A DNA stretch of 64,000 bases from assembly GCF_021130785.1 (NCBI RefSeq), contig NW_025777950.1, positions 62,001-126,000 of the forward strand. The letters are read 5' to 3'. A program made the translations under genes and the position numbers. This DNA is from Homalodisca vitripennis (lineage: Eukaryota; Arthropoda; Insecta; Hemiptera; Cicadellidae). This document shows, one piece after another, positions 32,186 through 44,480 of this stretch (position 1 is the first letter of the stretch; each line of letters starts with the position of its first letter). Below the pieces are notes generated by a model, which worked only from the letters and a program-made list of their open reading frames with translations, was not told the origin of the DNA and ran no database searches.

Positions 32186-34958
32186 GGTATATTGTTTGGT
32201 GAATATGATCATGTTTGTATACATAACGCGTTTTTATTTTACAACGTGTATTGTATTTTATATAAAAGTTATTGTAATCGTTTCCTATTTATTTCTAATT
32301 CTCACTGAGCATCTTCGCTGACTATTGACTGATGTTGGTATGCGTGAAATCCCAACCATCAAACTTGATTTCAATGTGCCTTATAAATACTTTGGCTAAG
32401 CAGGTATCACATTTTCCTCGTTTTAATCGAATAAAAGTCTAAATAACTTAATTTAATTCTATATCGGCTGCATTACATTTCATTGAGTATTTTATACAAT
32501 ACTTGGATTATATTATCTTAATGATAATGATTTTTTCCAGCTCAGAAATAAAACTCTATATTTTATTTGATGAAATTCTGCATTTTTAAAATATTTCTTT
32601 AACTATGTTAACTAAATAAAATTATAAAATGCATATTTGGAGAAAAAAAACGTGTTTATTGCTTTGTAATCCCACAGCATTCACTTAACGTATTATATAA
32701 CCCTAAAGCTAAGTTGTATTGCATAAGCTCTTAACCTTGTTTTATTGAAATATAACGATAAATTTCGCCTAAGAAATAAATTAAATGTGAGTCTTAGTGG
32801 AGGTTAAAATGTGAGTTTATGAAAAGGGTTAAAATTTTGAAATAACTTTTTTCTCAGATTATAAATTTTTCTTGCCATTACACAATTTAAACTAGCTGCC
32901 AAACATGTAAATAAATTAAATTTTAAATCAAGTTAGCTAACCATGTACAGGCCCTTAAAATGAAGTTTTATATGTTTAACCTTTTTCATAGCCTCCCATT
33001 CCGACCTCAACCAAAACTAGAGCTGCTGATGATCTATTCCTTTCTTAAAGACTCTTCTATCTCTTTTATCTATCAATATCTATAAAAAAGCGATGTTCTT
33101 ATTGCTTCTTGACGCCTATGTTATTAATTTATAATTATCGACACATTGTTTTGTGATTTCAATTGTGTGTAACTCCTTGTATTATAATGATTATATCTTT
33201 TGTAATAAATAACTAAACAACATAGGCATAACACAAACATATGCTATTGCTCAATTTTCATCAGTTACCAGCAAAATTTAATAAACAGGTTTATGATAAA
33301 CAGTAGATATAATAATGTTTATTATAAGAACTATTTCTTAACCAGAATAACAATATTGCAATGTCAATGATTTAAACAACAGTATATTATTTATTAATCC
33401 AAAACTAACAAAAAATAAAAGAAGTATTGTGAATTTCTTCTTGGTTTGGAAAGGAGTTTTACTCAGCGACAAATCCTATTATCGGATCGCCCCCAGGGAT
33501 CGTGTATCAACTTGACTTACTGCATGCCCTTACTGCCCCATTATCAGACCCATTTTAACGTTGTAACTTGGATCTTTGGTTTTGAGAGACTGTCCCTCAG
33601 GCTACAAAATTAAAGTGCTTTTGTTTTAAAACATAAAATACCCATTTTAATGATTTCTTTGTAAAAATGTATTTACCATAAACATATTACGGATAGTTCG
33701 TATCTGCATCTTTATTTTAAGACGAATTTCACTAAAATGGTCTTATAAGAGTTTCCATTGTTAGACCATAGTGATCTTCACATTTCAAATTGAAATCTTA
33801 TAAGCAAATTTGTTTATCGTGAGTTCAACGTTTCGTTGTCAAAACTAAAATATCTACCTCTTTTCCTTTTCAACTTTTACATTAAACTCTGTTTTGCAGT
33901 TATCAAGTAATTGTTCTATACCAAATTAAGGAGTTGATTAATTTATTATTCCTTTTTAAGGTATAACAAAAGCCAAATTTCACGTCCGTCTGAATTAATT
34001 CAAAAACTTCGATGACGGAGAAGTTCAACGTACTCGAGCGAACATCATTTCGACATCATAAACTCCTAGGTTAAAAAGTAGGTCTGTCTGCTTCAGCTAG
34101 TACCACCCTTTGTAATATAGATGAAGCTTTTATGTCATGGTCCCATAAATATCATATTTCTAACTACGTAAATATTAATCCGTTAACTATATTTGGACTG
34201 TTGGTTTATCAATGGATTAACCAGAATACCACTGAATAACACTATTATCTAGTTGTAAAGATAAAGTGTATAAACGAGTCTTGTGAAAAGTCCGTATATT
34301 TTAATTTAGTGAAAGTGGGCTTGTTTAGATGTACAGTGACAAAAGAGAGGGATAATCTAAGTGTTGAGGTTGGAGCACATCGCACATTTCTCCACACTTT
34401 ATCAAATTAAATCTGGCCGGGATCAACACCTGCGGTTTGTTTCTCGGAAAACATTCTTCTACTTCAAGCATTATATTGGATTTTCTTGGGACCTCAGATT
34501 TAGAGTCTTTATCCTGGTGAAAGTGAAACATATATGTAAAGGTAAAACTTTTAAAGCTTAAACTTGTAACTGTGAATGCAGTCAACAATCAAATATTTAT
34601 TGCGGATTTAACAATATATAGCAAATACCAATAATTTGAACAAAAATATCACATCGAACTCTCATTTACATACACATTTTGACACTCGGTCAGCTCCATT
34701 CATCGCCAATTCTTCCAAACTATAATCGGGAATAAGGCTATAATGTTGAATAAGTTTTGACTATGGTGTCTCCTAGTTATAACTATAAACTATAGTTAGT
34801 AATGTATAACAGAAAACAAAACACGTTTCTTCAACTCGAAATGCTTAATATTTCGTTACTTTTTAGTAACATTATCAAAGCATGTATAAAATAAAATATT
34901 AACAAATAAAAGAATGAAAACATAAAAAAACATCATTCATGAAACAAAATATATATAT
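32186..34958. other. Intergenic stretch, no gene seen
   Basis: AT-rich. The open frames at 34325-34588 (minus) and 34361-34561 (plus) overlap each other and have no recognisable motif. The GC-richer piece 33470-33600 is non-coding in all frames. Confidence 0.4.
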
Positions 34959-34959
34959 A

Positions 34960-34988
34960 TTTACATTAAGTTGTATAAATGGCAATTG

Positions 34989-35024
<36 letters not shown>

Positions 35025-35050
35025 CAATAAACATTGAATCACAAAAAGTA
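34960..35050 (+). repeat. Direct repeat unit A next to the tRNA-like sequence
   Basis: The sequence from tttacattaagttgtataaa through a T run (34990-35019) to tgaatcacaaaaagta recurs at 35235-35314 with a shorter, interrupted T run. This indicates a partial tandem duplication of about 275 bases. Confidence 0.75.
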
Positions 35051-35051
35051 C

Positions 35052-35122
35052 TTGCTCCGCCGGGAGTCGAACCCGGATCTCTCACTTGCCGGGTGAATGT
35101 GCTACCATTACACCACAGAGCG
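35052..35122 (-). tRNA. tRNA-like sequence (possible tRNA-derived SINE or tRNA pseudogene)
   Basis: The minus strand folds as a 71-nt cloverleaf. The acceptor CGCTCTG pairs with CGGAGCA except at the terminal C-A. The D stem is GTGT/GCAC with loop AATGGTA. The anticodon stem is TTCAC/GTGAG with loop CCGGCAA. The T arm is CCGGG-TTCGACT-CCCGG. The pol III B box GGTTCGACTCC is perfect, and a TTTTT stop signal follows 8 bases after the 3' end. By position the anticodon would be GGC (Ala), but C replaces the universal U33, and the first pair is mismatched. Those defects, plus the poly-A further downstream on the same strand, suggest a SINE head or tRNA relic over a working gene. It is framed by 16-base inverted repeats. 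Confidence 0.55.
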
Positions 35123-35234
35123 CTTACTTTTTCCGATTCAATTATTTTGTATTTGGCCGTATCTCTCACATATGCGTTTAAATAAGCAAACTAACATATG
35201 ATCGGAAGACCAAATACCTGTCAAACGACTTTTA

Positions 35235-35311
35235 TTTACATTAAGTTGTATAAATGGCAATTGCCTTTTTTTTCTTTTTTTTTAATTTCAATAAACATTG
35301 AATCACAAAAA

Positions 35312-35314
<3 letters not shown>
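35235..35314 (+). repeat. Direct repeat unit B
   Basis: Second copy of 34960-35050. Its end (acaaaaagta) runs straight into a (TA)n tract where unit A continues into the tRNA-like sequence. Confidence 0.75.

Positions 35315-35351
<37 letters not shown>
35313..35351. repeat. (TA)n microsatellite
   Basis: Uninterrupted TA alternation that seems to have grown from the tata at the end of repeat unit B. Confidence 0.9.
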
Positions 35352-35355
<4 letters not shown>

Positions 35356-35837
35356 TTATTCTATGGCAATATATTATTAGTAATATACAGTTATAATATA
35401 AACTAGGGGTATAGCTATTATAAACTGGTTATAATATAAATATGCATTCATTTACATTAAAGTACCCGTTTCGCACTAAAAGTGTTGTTTTTGAACATAG
35501 TAAGGATTTTCCATTCTCACTCTTTTATCGGAAATAGATAAAAAGCGCCAGAAGTATATGCGTACTGACTGAAGTAAGTTCCTGAAACTTACATCTTTAT
35601 GAGTATAATTTATTGATTTAGGCGACAAGGTAATTTCAAATATGGTGTTTGACAAATGATACATTAGTACCATCAATGCCCCTAGACTCTAAATACTTGA
35701 CTTAAGAGCCAGTAACAATTGTGCTTAACGTTTATAAGTCTTTAAAGAATTAAATGTCAAAAAATGTGTTTATGGTATGCTTGCTTCTGTTTAAAAATAG
35801 TATAGGACTCCTTTATATTATACATATTTATATTTTA

Positions 35838-35838
35838 T

Positions 35839-35883
<45 letters not shown>
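35838..35883. repeat. (AC)n(AT)n compound microsatellite
   Basis: About 9 AC units followed by about 15 AT units. Confidence 0.9.
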
Positions 35884-35888
<5 letters not shown>

Positions 35889-36089
35889 ACTTAGGATTCA
35901 ATGCGTTACAATTTTTTAAAATTACGTATGGAGCAGTGGTTAGTACTACTTTCAAATAAAAGCACTAATAATTTTGGTATGTAGAGGAAGGCCAGTACAA
36001 AATGTTATTGTAACTTGTAATGAGCAATTTTACAGCGATATCTGAAAAGAATATCACCATGTTGAAATGCATTAATTCTTCATGTGGAA

Positions 36090-36975
36090 TTTACAAAGTA
36101 GAGGAAGGGGTAAAGTCGGTTTAAATGAAAAGTCTCAACCTACGCTATCTTTGATCCTCCAAAGATTTAATAAGTGTGCTAGTCAGTTCCCTCGAGTTTT
36201 AATACGTATGTATGAAAAGAGCTATAAAAGATTTTAGGATTGAAATATTATGGTCATAGATGTTCATGATATATTATACAATATGAACTTTAATAAATTC
36301 TTGAGGTATGTCTCAAATTTACATACCTAGCCGCTAATGGTATAAAAATCCCTGTTTGATTACACTATTTATTTCAATTTACATTAAACCCGGTACGCAT
36401 AGCTAGGAAATATATAAATAAAATGTGTTAAAGAACCGAGAATAGGCTTTACTATCAAACCCTATCACAACTCTTAAAGATTAAATAATTTATTCATCGA
36501 AAACTATTTACCACCACATCTGAATCATAGGCCTAGGTTGTTTCTAAAATTAGTACCACTTAGATATGTATAATACATTCCTTTGTTCCTTGTCATTTTT
36601 ATAAATTCTACTTCAATCTTGATTTGAAGCAAGAATTTACTTGGTAAATGTATTGCACAAGCTACTGCTTTTCTATTATAAACAGATAAATCGACATCAA
36701 AATGGTTTTGCCACTAAAGAAAAAATTCTGAAAAAACCTATCAATGCGCTTAGTCTTATACGGACCTTTGGAGCGATAGGATATTCAGTTCGAGTAAGGT
36801 TACGGGTAGTGACAGGCTCCTGTCGAAATCATGAGGAAGGATAGAGGGCACTTTGTATCTTAGTTATGTCATCTTGGAAAAAGTGGAGGCTAGTTCTGTT
36901 ACAGCCTCTCCAGTCAAAGCACTCCCTCAAGCCCAGGCTACCAACAGTTATTAACACTAATATAACTTTTCCTAC
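36090..36975 (+). repeat. Old dispersed repeat, copy 1
   Basis: Collinear words are shared with 46130-46740 in the same orientation, among them gctatctttgatcctcca against gctatctctaatcttcca, then gagcgataggatattc against gagtgataggatgttc, and gaggaag after a cgaaatcatgaggaag-like end. Identity looks like 60-70% with many indels. The overlapping open frames at 36641-36844, 36829-37014 and 36866-37072 are in this repeat and are not supported as genes. Confidence 0.5.
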
Positions 36976-37485
36976 TTTAGCAGTCATTCTGAGCAGTAGA
37001 ATAGACTTGTCCATTCATCCAATATCTCGACATTTGCGGCTATCTCGATGTCCCCTTTGCCAGACTTCATAAAGTTACCCATATATAAGTGACACTTAGG
37101 CATTTGATTTTGATGTATTGCCTGTTGAATAAGCTGGGTGGTAAAAACCAGCCAGAAGTGAATCCTCCATTCTAGGTCAAATAAAGTACTTAACTTTGAC
37201 GTAACTTTGTAACTTTAATGTTATCATCAATGAAAATTATAACGATAACGATCGTTCACGCTGATACATATTTTAACGCCTTATCTTTCATAATTAATTT
37301 TTTTTAACATTTTGGATATTATACCTTGTGTAATATATTCTGTGGAAGACATTAGAGAGATCTGGTTATTGTCACTAAGCATTAGGCACTTAGGTGATAG
37401 CTACACCTCCTCCAGTCACATTTATAAGCGGATATGTAGATTGGTTCAACCAGTTTTAGAGTACAAATGCCTCACCATAGTAAGA
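36976..37485. other. Intergenic stretch, no gene seen
   Basis: No coding frame or RNA gene. It ends at the 3' tail of the retrotransposon. Confidence 0.4.
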
Positions 37486-37930
37486 CTAAAGAATAAGAAT
37501 AAGAATAAGAATAATTTTTTATTCCAAGAATGCTGTTAATGTATTTACAATATTATGATGGAATAATACTAGCTATCTTATCAAGTAGTGATTAGCTAGC
37601 GCAAACAAAACTTTACAATTGAGCGAACAATGTCAGTCGAGTTTTTATCTAATCATGATAACACACTGGTCACGGTGCTGCAGCACTCACAATCCATTAC
37701 ACATACCTTATCTCACCGAGTGTACACTCAACGAAACACATTCCCTTGACTAAATGTAGTAGTTGATTTTACACATATTACTTCCTTATAATTGATAACA
37801 TCAAATACTATAACGGTAAAATGTAATTATTGCTTAATAAATCTATTCGAAAGAAAACTTTTATGTTACACAAAATATAGTTAAGTATTTTTGAATTAAG
37901 AAATCATTCTAAATTAATTTTCAACACCCC

Positions 37931-40882
37931 TCAAGACATGCTGATAAACATTCCACTTACATCGTCTTTTTGTGAGTAGCCATTTCTTAACTTTAGCAAG
38001 AAACTGTTTACAGTTTTTATTGTTAATTTTGATGAAATTCGGTAACTGATTGTAGAGTTTTGGTCCCAAGAATACAAAGCTTTTTTTGAAAATTGTTTTA
38101 TTAACTTTAGGATGGGTGCAGAATCCTTGTTTTGAATTTCTAGTTTTATTATATGTCCTTTCAACACCGCGTAATTCCCACTTCTATTAAAAAACACTTT
38201 TAAAACTTTGTAAATAAATAAATGAGTCAAAGGTTAAAATCTTTAATTGGCTAAAATAAGGGGGGTGCGGGAAGTACGTTTGGGTTTGAATGATAAAATT
38301 CTTACAAAATGATTTTGTGTTTATGATTAACGGATTGATAGTCGCCTTGTCTGTCCCTCCCCAGTTTTCAATGCCGTAATTTAATCTAGAGTCTATGAGT
38401 GCAAAACAGAGGACGCGCATTAATTCCGAACTCAATATATTTCTTAAGAAATAAAATTGTCTTATATTTTTCCGGAGTTTTGACTGAAGTTGAGAAATGT
38501 GAGTTTTCCATGAAAGTCTATCATCTATGTATATACCAAGGTACTTTATTTGATTGACTTGCTCAATTTTGACACAATTACAGTTTTGGTTTACTGGGTA
38601 ACAAAGGTTATTATTGTGAAATCGTAAATCTAGGTCAAAGGAATAGCCTCTAAGGTCAAAGTTTACAAATTTTGTTTTGGATGCATTAATTATCATTTTT
38701 GTTTTTATTGCAACCAATTTCGAAGTGTTGTGAGATCTTCATTAATTTGTGTCCAGATGGGAGCCCAGTTCTTGTTTGAATAACGAAGTGAGACGTCATC
38801 CGCGAATGCGCTGATTTTCCGTGCATGGGCATATTTAATAAACTATTTATAAATACTAGAAATAATGGAGCTGAAAGCACGGATCCCTGAGGGGACACCT
38901 TTTGTTACAACTTTAGGTGGGCTTAATAGCCTTAGGATGCGGACTTGTTGTGAGCGTCCAATAAGGTAGGTTTTTAAACCACCTTAAGGGTACTCTCTAA
39001 CTCCCGCTAATTTAATCTTGTTAATAAAATTTCATGATCTACAAGGTCGGAAAGCTTTGGAAAAATCTATAAATATTCCCGATGATTTGTTTACCATTAT
39101 TAAAGCTGTTATAGATTCCTTCTGTAAAATCAGTAATAGCTAATTCAGTATTCTTTCCTTTTGTAAATCCAAATTGTTTAGGGCTGAAAAAATTTTGTTT
39201 GTTCAAAAATTCGAGGAGTCTTAGTTTCATAGCTCGCTCAAACACCTTGGATAACACTGACAACAATGCGATAGGCCTATAGCTCTGTAGAGCATCCCGC
39301 TTTCCGCTCTTGAAAAGTGGTACAACAATACTTAGTTTTTAACTTGGTAGGAAAACTCTCCTGATAAGAAGCTAGCATTGATCAAATGTACAAGAACGTG
39401 AGCTATTTCTGGGGCAATTTTCTTTAACAGCTCAAACTGAAAGAGAGTCACAGCCCACAGATTTTTTGTTTTTTTAAGGAATTTATTATTTTCAGAACCT
39501 CTTCTTCACATACCGGATACAAGAACAAGCTATTTGCTTGGTACACGCAGCCGGAGGCGCCCACGCCATCAGTGTCGGGCGAGTCGGCCAACAGTGATAG
39601 CGGTGGGCACTGATGAAATAGTCGTTAAACATGTTTGCCAATTGTTGTGGGTCCTCTACATTGTTACCGTCACTGTCTTGCACACATGTTATCGGCCGTT
39701 TTATCTCGCCTATCAGTTAGGCTGTTGACCAGCTTCCACTGCTCAGAACTATTACCATTACATGCGTCAAATAATTTGGAGTAATATTTGTCTTTTGCCT
39801 TGCTAATATTTAAATTTAGTTTATTTACAAACGAATTAAAGTATGCATTCAAATTAAAGTCGTATGGCTTTTTTTCTTTAATTTAGCTAGCTTGTTTCGC
39901 TTTTGTATTTTATCTAATATAAATTCGTTTATCCAAGGACTCTTAAATTTTGCTTTTTGATATTTCCTTTTGATATCTTTCGTTTCTTTACTAAACAAAA
40001 GGGCCTCTTGAATGACATTATAAAACTCAACCAATGCTCTATTGACATCATACTCATTTAACAACGAATTCCAATTGTAAGTGTTTAAAAAATTCTTTAT
40101 TTTATCAAAATTTATTGTTTCGTATTTCACAGTAGAAAAATTATCTTGCGACACTCTTCCCAAATTATCGTCTTTTATTATTAAAGGTAATAAATTATGA
40201 TCAGTAATTTCTGTTTTAAAGTTTCCTGTTATAAACATATTTAAATTTTTATGTCTAACAAAGATGTGGTCTATACATGAGGAAGAATCTGAGGATATTC
40301 TAGTGTAGTTATTAATAAAAGGAAAAAAATCCATTATTATACATCAAAGAAAGATATGTTTCTACTTCCGGTTTGTCTTTTTTTATACATATATTAGCGT
40401 CACCCAGATATATAGCGTTAGTCGATAGTCGCCTCAATAGTGGTTCCAATTCTTCAATAAAGTTATATTCCGTGTAGCTTTGTAGTCTGTACACACAAAA
40501 AATATTAAATATGAAATTTTGAATCTTAATCTCTAGAACTAACACATCTGCAGATCGCATTGTCATAGATTTGTTCTTAGCATTAATTGTATTCCGCACA
40601 AAAGCTATAACACCGCCACTTCGGTATGTTTCGTTACAGTTCGCAAATGTAGAATATCCCGGAATTTTTATATAAACAAATTTCCTCTCCAAAAATCCAA
40701 ATTTCTGTTAATATAATTAAATCAATTTCGTAGTCCAGTTTTGCTAAACTGGCTAGTAATATATCGAAATTTTGTCGGAGACTTCTAATATTTATGTGGA
40801 TGCAACTAAACGTAACTTTAGGTGAGGCAAAAAAATCTCTGTTTAAATTTTCGAAATTCAAAACATTACTTTCTTGTATCAT
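37931..40882 (-). pseudogene. Retrotransposon ORF2: AP-type endonuclease and reverse transcriptase, many frameshifts
   Basis: The start is near 40882 (MIQESNVLNFENLNRDFFA). Endonuclease motifs are present in separate frames: HINIRSLRQNFD and LIILTEIW (about 40800-40700), SGGVIAFVRN, YLGDANI (about 40405), CIDHIFVRH and TEITDHNLLP (about 40280-40190). A linker follows, then RT segments: LSKVFERAM and QFGFTKGKNTELAI (about 39250-39130), SPQGSVLS (about 38890), the catalytic FADD box (about 38796) in another frame, and KTKFVNFDLRGY, IKYLGIYIDDRLSW (about 38550). The C-terminal part runs to 37931. Breaks occur near 40690, 40320, 39850, 39680, 39500-39270, 38900-38700 and 38200. The catalytic residues seem kept, so the damage is mostly indels. 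It would nick the target and copy element RNA. Confidence 0.8.
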
Positions 40883-40950
40883 ATAATACTATTCTGATTA
40901 CGTAACAACAATGTACTTAATCTACTAGATGTTGACTATTGTTACATTAT

Positions 40951-41901
40951 TTACAACTGTGTACTGTTTGGGTTTACACTTACATGTCTCTTAAGACTTG
41001 CCTCACTGATGATCTTGATGACTTTGTGGCCGACGTCCTTCCGTGCGAAGATCTTGCCATCTTTGGTCCACACGAACTTGTATCCTTCATCCCTTGCAGC
41101 CTCCTTGGTCTTGGAGAGAAGTTTCTTGTTGGCAGGTGAAAGGTGCTCGTTAACAAACACCTTCTCCTTCGGCATCATGGGGTTGATTCTGTCAGCTGTC
41201 AGGGGTCGTGTCGCCTTGAAGCCGCTGATCCAAGCCTCCTTGTCTCGCCGGGACTTGAACTTCACAACAATGGGAGCCGCTCGCTTCTTGTTGTAGCTGG
41301 GGACCCGATGCGCCGCCTCTACAGACTCCTCCTTCATCTCAACACCAATGGCCCTGGCAACGTCCGACAGCAGAGTATCCAGGTTTTCGTTTCGGGACTC
41401 AGGAACACCGCTAATCTCGATGTTTGAGATCCTTGAATATTGTTCTATGTCTCTCATACGAACTTCCAGGTCTTCTACAGTGTTGCGCAGCTTCTCGTTT
41501 TCTTCGTGTAGGCGTCGGGTTTCCTCCTTCGCACTCTTTAACTCTTCCTTCATCTCCTTCATCAAGTCGTTGGCAACATCCATTTTGCCAGAGAAAAACT
41601 CTAGAGAAGCTTTGAACTCCTTGAACTCTTTGCTATACGAATGTAGCTCACTGAATACTTCACTTTTGAAAGCATTTAAGGTTGAAATTAAAAAATCTTT
41701 GGTTATTGACGTAGCTGAGGTTTTTATGCTACTTACAGAATCTTTGTCACCTTTGCATATATCACACATCCATTCACGCTTAGAACGGGTCTTGCTTGGA
41801 ATACAGGTATTGTGCACTACTGCCCCACACTTTCCATTACAACTGATACTGCTCTTTTCGTCTTCACACTGTAGATTGCAAACGCTGCAGTTAACCGTCA
41901 T
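40951..41901 (-). CDS. Retrotransposon ORF1 protein: PHD-type finger, coiled coil, baculovirus-FP-like domain
   Basis: An unbroken 316-residue frame starts at the ATG at 41901. Residues 5-47 carry a PHD-like zinc pattern (CSVCNLQC ... SCNGKC ... VHNTC ... WMCDIC). Residues about 60-155 are a long charged coiled coil (MKEMKEELKSAKEETRRLHE and onward). From about 155 the pattern SRISNIEISGVPESRNENLD, AAHRVPSYNKK, KVFVNEHLSPANKKLL and FVWTKDGKIFARKD matches the baculovirus FP-like (RNA-recognition-like) domain found in ORF1 of many insect elements. The protein should bind element RNA and form the particle. It ends about 70 bases before ORF2. GC content is clearly above that of ORF2 and its surroundings. 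The plus-strand open frames over this gene are its antisense shadows. Confidence 0.85.
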   Translation of the reverse strand: MTVNCSVCNLQCEDEKSSISCNGKCGAVVHNTCIPSKTRSKREWMCDICKGDKDSVSSIKTSATSITKDFLISTLNAFKSEVFSELHSYSKEFKEFKASLEFFSGKMDVANDLMKEMKEELKSAKEETRRLHEENEKLRNTVEDLEVRMRDIEQYSRISNIEISGVPESRNENLDTLLSDVARAIGVEMKEESVEAAHRVPSYNKKRAAPIVVKFKSRRDKEAWISGFKATRPLTADRINPMMPKEKVFVNEHLSPANKKLLSKTKEAARDEGYKFVWTKDGKIFARKDVGHKVIKIISEASLKRHVSVNPNSTQL

Positions 41902-42050
41902 AATTACGTAGAAATAATTAAATTCAGGGTTACGTCCAGTACTAACAGGTTAGGTTAACCTACACACAGCACGTGCTACACACTTGACCTTCAGTCCGGA
42001 GCGCTTAGCGATAACGACCGGCCAGCTCGAGTGACTGATACTGACTGATA

Positions 42051-43675
42051 AAGGTCGGAATTTCTTTTGTTTATTTTTATTTTCAACCGCAGCTTTATTA
42101 ATATTTTAAAATTACACATTAACATTTATACTAATACTAAACCATGTTATAATAAATAGAAATAGAGAGATGATTTTTCTGGCAATTAAATATGATAGTA
42201 AGAATTATGAGCTTCAAAACGTTGTTTGCTTAAGTTCATCGTCAAAATTTTACATGTTTTCAAGTAGCGCTTTACATATATATGATTGTAATGTTTTAAT
42301 TCTTTCAAAATATTATCTGGATTTTTTAATGCTATACTAAAAAAAACACATTTTATATTTATGATAGATGGCAAGTATTAAAAGTCATCCTCCATAGGAT
42401 GTACTGTAACGAGGACTTAAGTAGGAACGCGAGATAAAAACAATCTTCTAAAGGAAGATCAAAGGTAAAAAAGATAAATATCCTGAAAATTTTATTTTAA
42501 ACATATCTTCGTTGTATTTTACTGTTACATTACTTACAATTACAATTGCTCTGTCAAGCTTATCTTTTATACGCAATAAATATTGCGCTTGGCTGACAGG
42601 TTTGAAGATAATATTGCTGTAATATCGAACTAAACACAAAAGGCCAGAGTGCATTGTTTGTATGATAGTAACAAGCATACTATATGGTACATTCCCGCCC
42701 AGGGTATGTATGTGGCACAGGAGAGTCGTTTAAATAATTTGGGCAATCACAGTCATATTGTACTCCTCCATTAGTTAACAGGAATTTACCTAGATAGTTA
42801 AATATCTCAGAACTAGCTAAAATTATATTTATTATTAGTTGAGTATTAATAAATTAATAATCATTTAAATTGTTGTATACACTCGTAAAGAGATAAAATA
42901 TTTAAATCGAGAATGAAAATTAGTGATTCCACCAATAATTGAAGCAATAATTTGAACATGGCCATAAATAGATACAGAACAAAATATTACAACACTATTA
43001 ATAATAAGTAAGTTACTAGAGTATAGTATTGTCTACTTTAGATGTGAGCAAAATAATATCACTTTGCTACATGTACACTTAAGATATGTTAAAATGCCTT
43101 ATTTCAGCGTATCAGACATAATGGAAACATAAAATGTTACCGTTTCCACAGTATTCTAAATGAAGTAGAGAAATATATATTTTAGTCTTTGCAACATACA
43201 CCTGTACAAATTACCAGATTACCCGTACAATTCTATTCGGGTTAACGAAGCACACGAAAGAAGTATCGAAACAGTTATTGGCTAGATAAACCTTGAGGAA
43301 CGTATGTACAAAGTATCAAGTCTCTAGAACAAAGAGCTATTCAGAGACGGACAGCCAAACAAACTGAATGGTAGACAGTCCACATTGGCTATGTTAATTA
43401 TATTAAGTGTGGATTGTTGAGAGTTTATTATAACTAAATAATACAAGTAGTCGGATTATTGTTTTTATAAACTTCATTTTCAACAATTTCAAGTTTGTAG
43501 ACTTCGTTTTTGTAGAGCTTGAACTGTCAGATGAATGTTTTGCCTCATTGCTTTCTCTTACAGAGATACTTAATTTGATGCATAATATGATTTAAGTTCT
43601 CATAAGAGACAAAGACACGTCTGGTGCTTCATGATACTGTTAATAATAATATACGCGTATTTATTTCAAGAAAAT
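42051..43675. other. Intergenic stretch, no gene seen
   Basis: AT-rich. The minus-strand frames at 42186-42374 and 42448-42678 have no motif. The 43300-43350 piece has the look of an old dispersed repeat. Confidence 0.4.
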
Positions 43676-43678
43676 GAT

Positions 43679-44400
43679 CAGGCGGTCGAACGGTGAATCC
43701 TTTTCCGATGTGCTTGGGTGAAATCTGCCAGAAGTCGAAGCCTGATAGATGGGCAGTTCTTTCTCTGGGTCCCAGAGATGCAGTAAGACTTCTAGCCGAG
43801 ACCCACATCAAGATTGGGTGGATCAGGTGTCCCGTACAAGAATAGCTCATGGCATCCAGGTGTTTTAAAGACCTGAGATTTGGTCATGTAGCCAAAAACA
43901 GCAGCGGTCCCGACAGGGGCAATATCTGCTACGAGTGCGGGGGCCATGACCACAAGGGAAGTACATGCACCGCTACTGAGTCCTACATCCAATGTTTGGA
44001 AGCCGGCTTGAAGGGAGAATTGGTGAAACATTCCGCTGGATCTAGCCACTGCAGGACCCATAAACAAGGGCTCCAGAAGCTCAGGTTTCAGAATAAATAA
44101 TAATAGTACTTAAATCGAACACGCTGAAGAGAAAAACAGCAAACGATCTGCTTGTCAGTGAGCAATATCAGAACCGTTGCCCCCCGGAGTGGTCTCGGAT
44201 ACTTCTGGTACTATAGCAATCTGGATCTTTGACCATGGAAAGGTAACAGTCCTGGTAACTGGCTACGGTACCGGCTGAGATCGGCTTCGCGTCACTCCCG
44301 AGGACATCGTTAGAACTATGCTCCAGGGAGAGGACTTCTGGATCTGTGTGAAGCACTGTGTCCAGTCTGTACTTTAGACGAAAAAATATCGACCTCGATC
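43679..44400 (+). mobile_element. Fragment of an R1-like non-LTR retrotransposon (end of ORF1 with CCHC knuckles, start of ORF2 endonuclease)
   Basis: The plus strand reads ESFSDVLG and, after a shift, LGPRDAVRLLAETHIKIGWI with CPVQE; this is followed by RCFKDLRFGHVAKN, CYECGGHDHKGSTC (a CCHC knuckle) and a third degraded Cys unit ending SSHCRTHKQGLQKL before a stop at about 44097. Beyond it, TANDLLVSEQYQNRCPPEW, SGTIAIWIFDHGKVTVLVTG and LRVTPEDIVRTML fit the start of an R1-clade endonuclease. The first knuckle lost cysteines (FKD, KNSS), and frames shift repeatedly. GC is far above the flanks, which supports insertion. Sequence to about 44480 may still belong to it. Confidence 0.7.
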
Positions 44401-44480
44401 ACCCTTAACCCTCTGATCCCCCGACGAAGAAAGCCCTAGTAGCGTAACTTAACAGGCATTGAGCCTGCGGGAGTTCGACA

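Larger units (their letters stand above)
37490..42050 (-). mobile_element. Nearly full-length non-LTR retrotransposon (Jockey/CR1-like), minus strand
   Basis: It reads from a 5' region with repeated CAGT words (GACTGATACTGACTGATA on the plus strand, about 42031-42050), through ORF1 (41901-40951) and a frameshifted ORF2 (about 40882-37931), to a 3' UTR and a tail of ATTCTT units (37490-37516). The 4.5-kb length and order ORF1, endonuclease, reverse transcriptase, simple-repeat tail fit the Jockey/CR1 group. ORF2 is broken in many places, so the copy cannot move by itself, although ORF1 is open throughout. Exact 5' border and target-site duplication were not resolved. Confidence 0.85.

Noticed and set aside
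34966..35185. Frames of 67-68 residues on both strands over the tRNA-like unit
   Set aside because: They translate the tRNA-like sequence and the poly-A/T run; a typical spurious annotation.
41009..41911. Plus-strand frames up to 187 residues
   Set aside because: Antisense of the GC-richer ORF1, which has recognisable PHD and FP-like domains on the minus strand.
43629..44356. Minus-strand frames at 43629-43850, 43792-44067 and 44168-44356
   Set aside because: The plus strand carries the CCHC knuckles and endonuclease words; these are antisense shadows.
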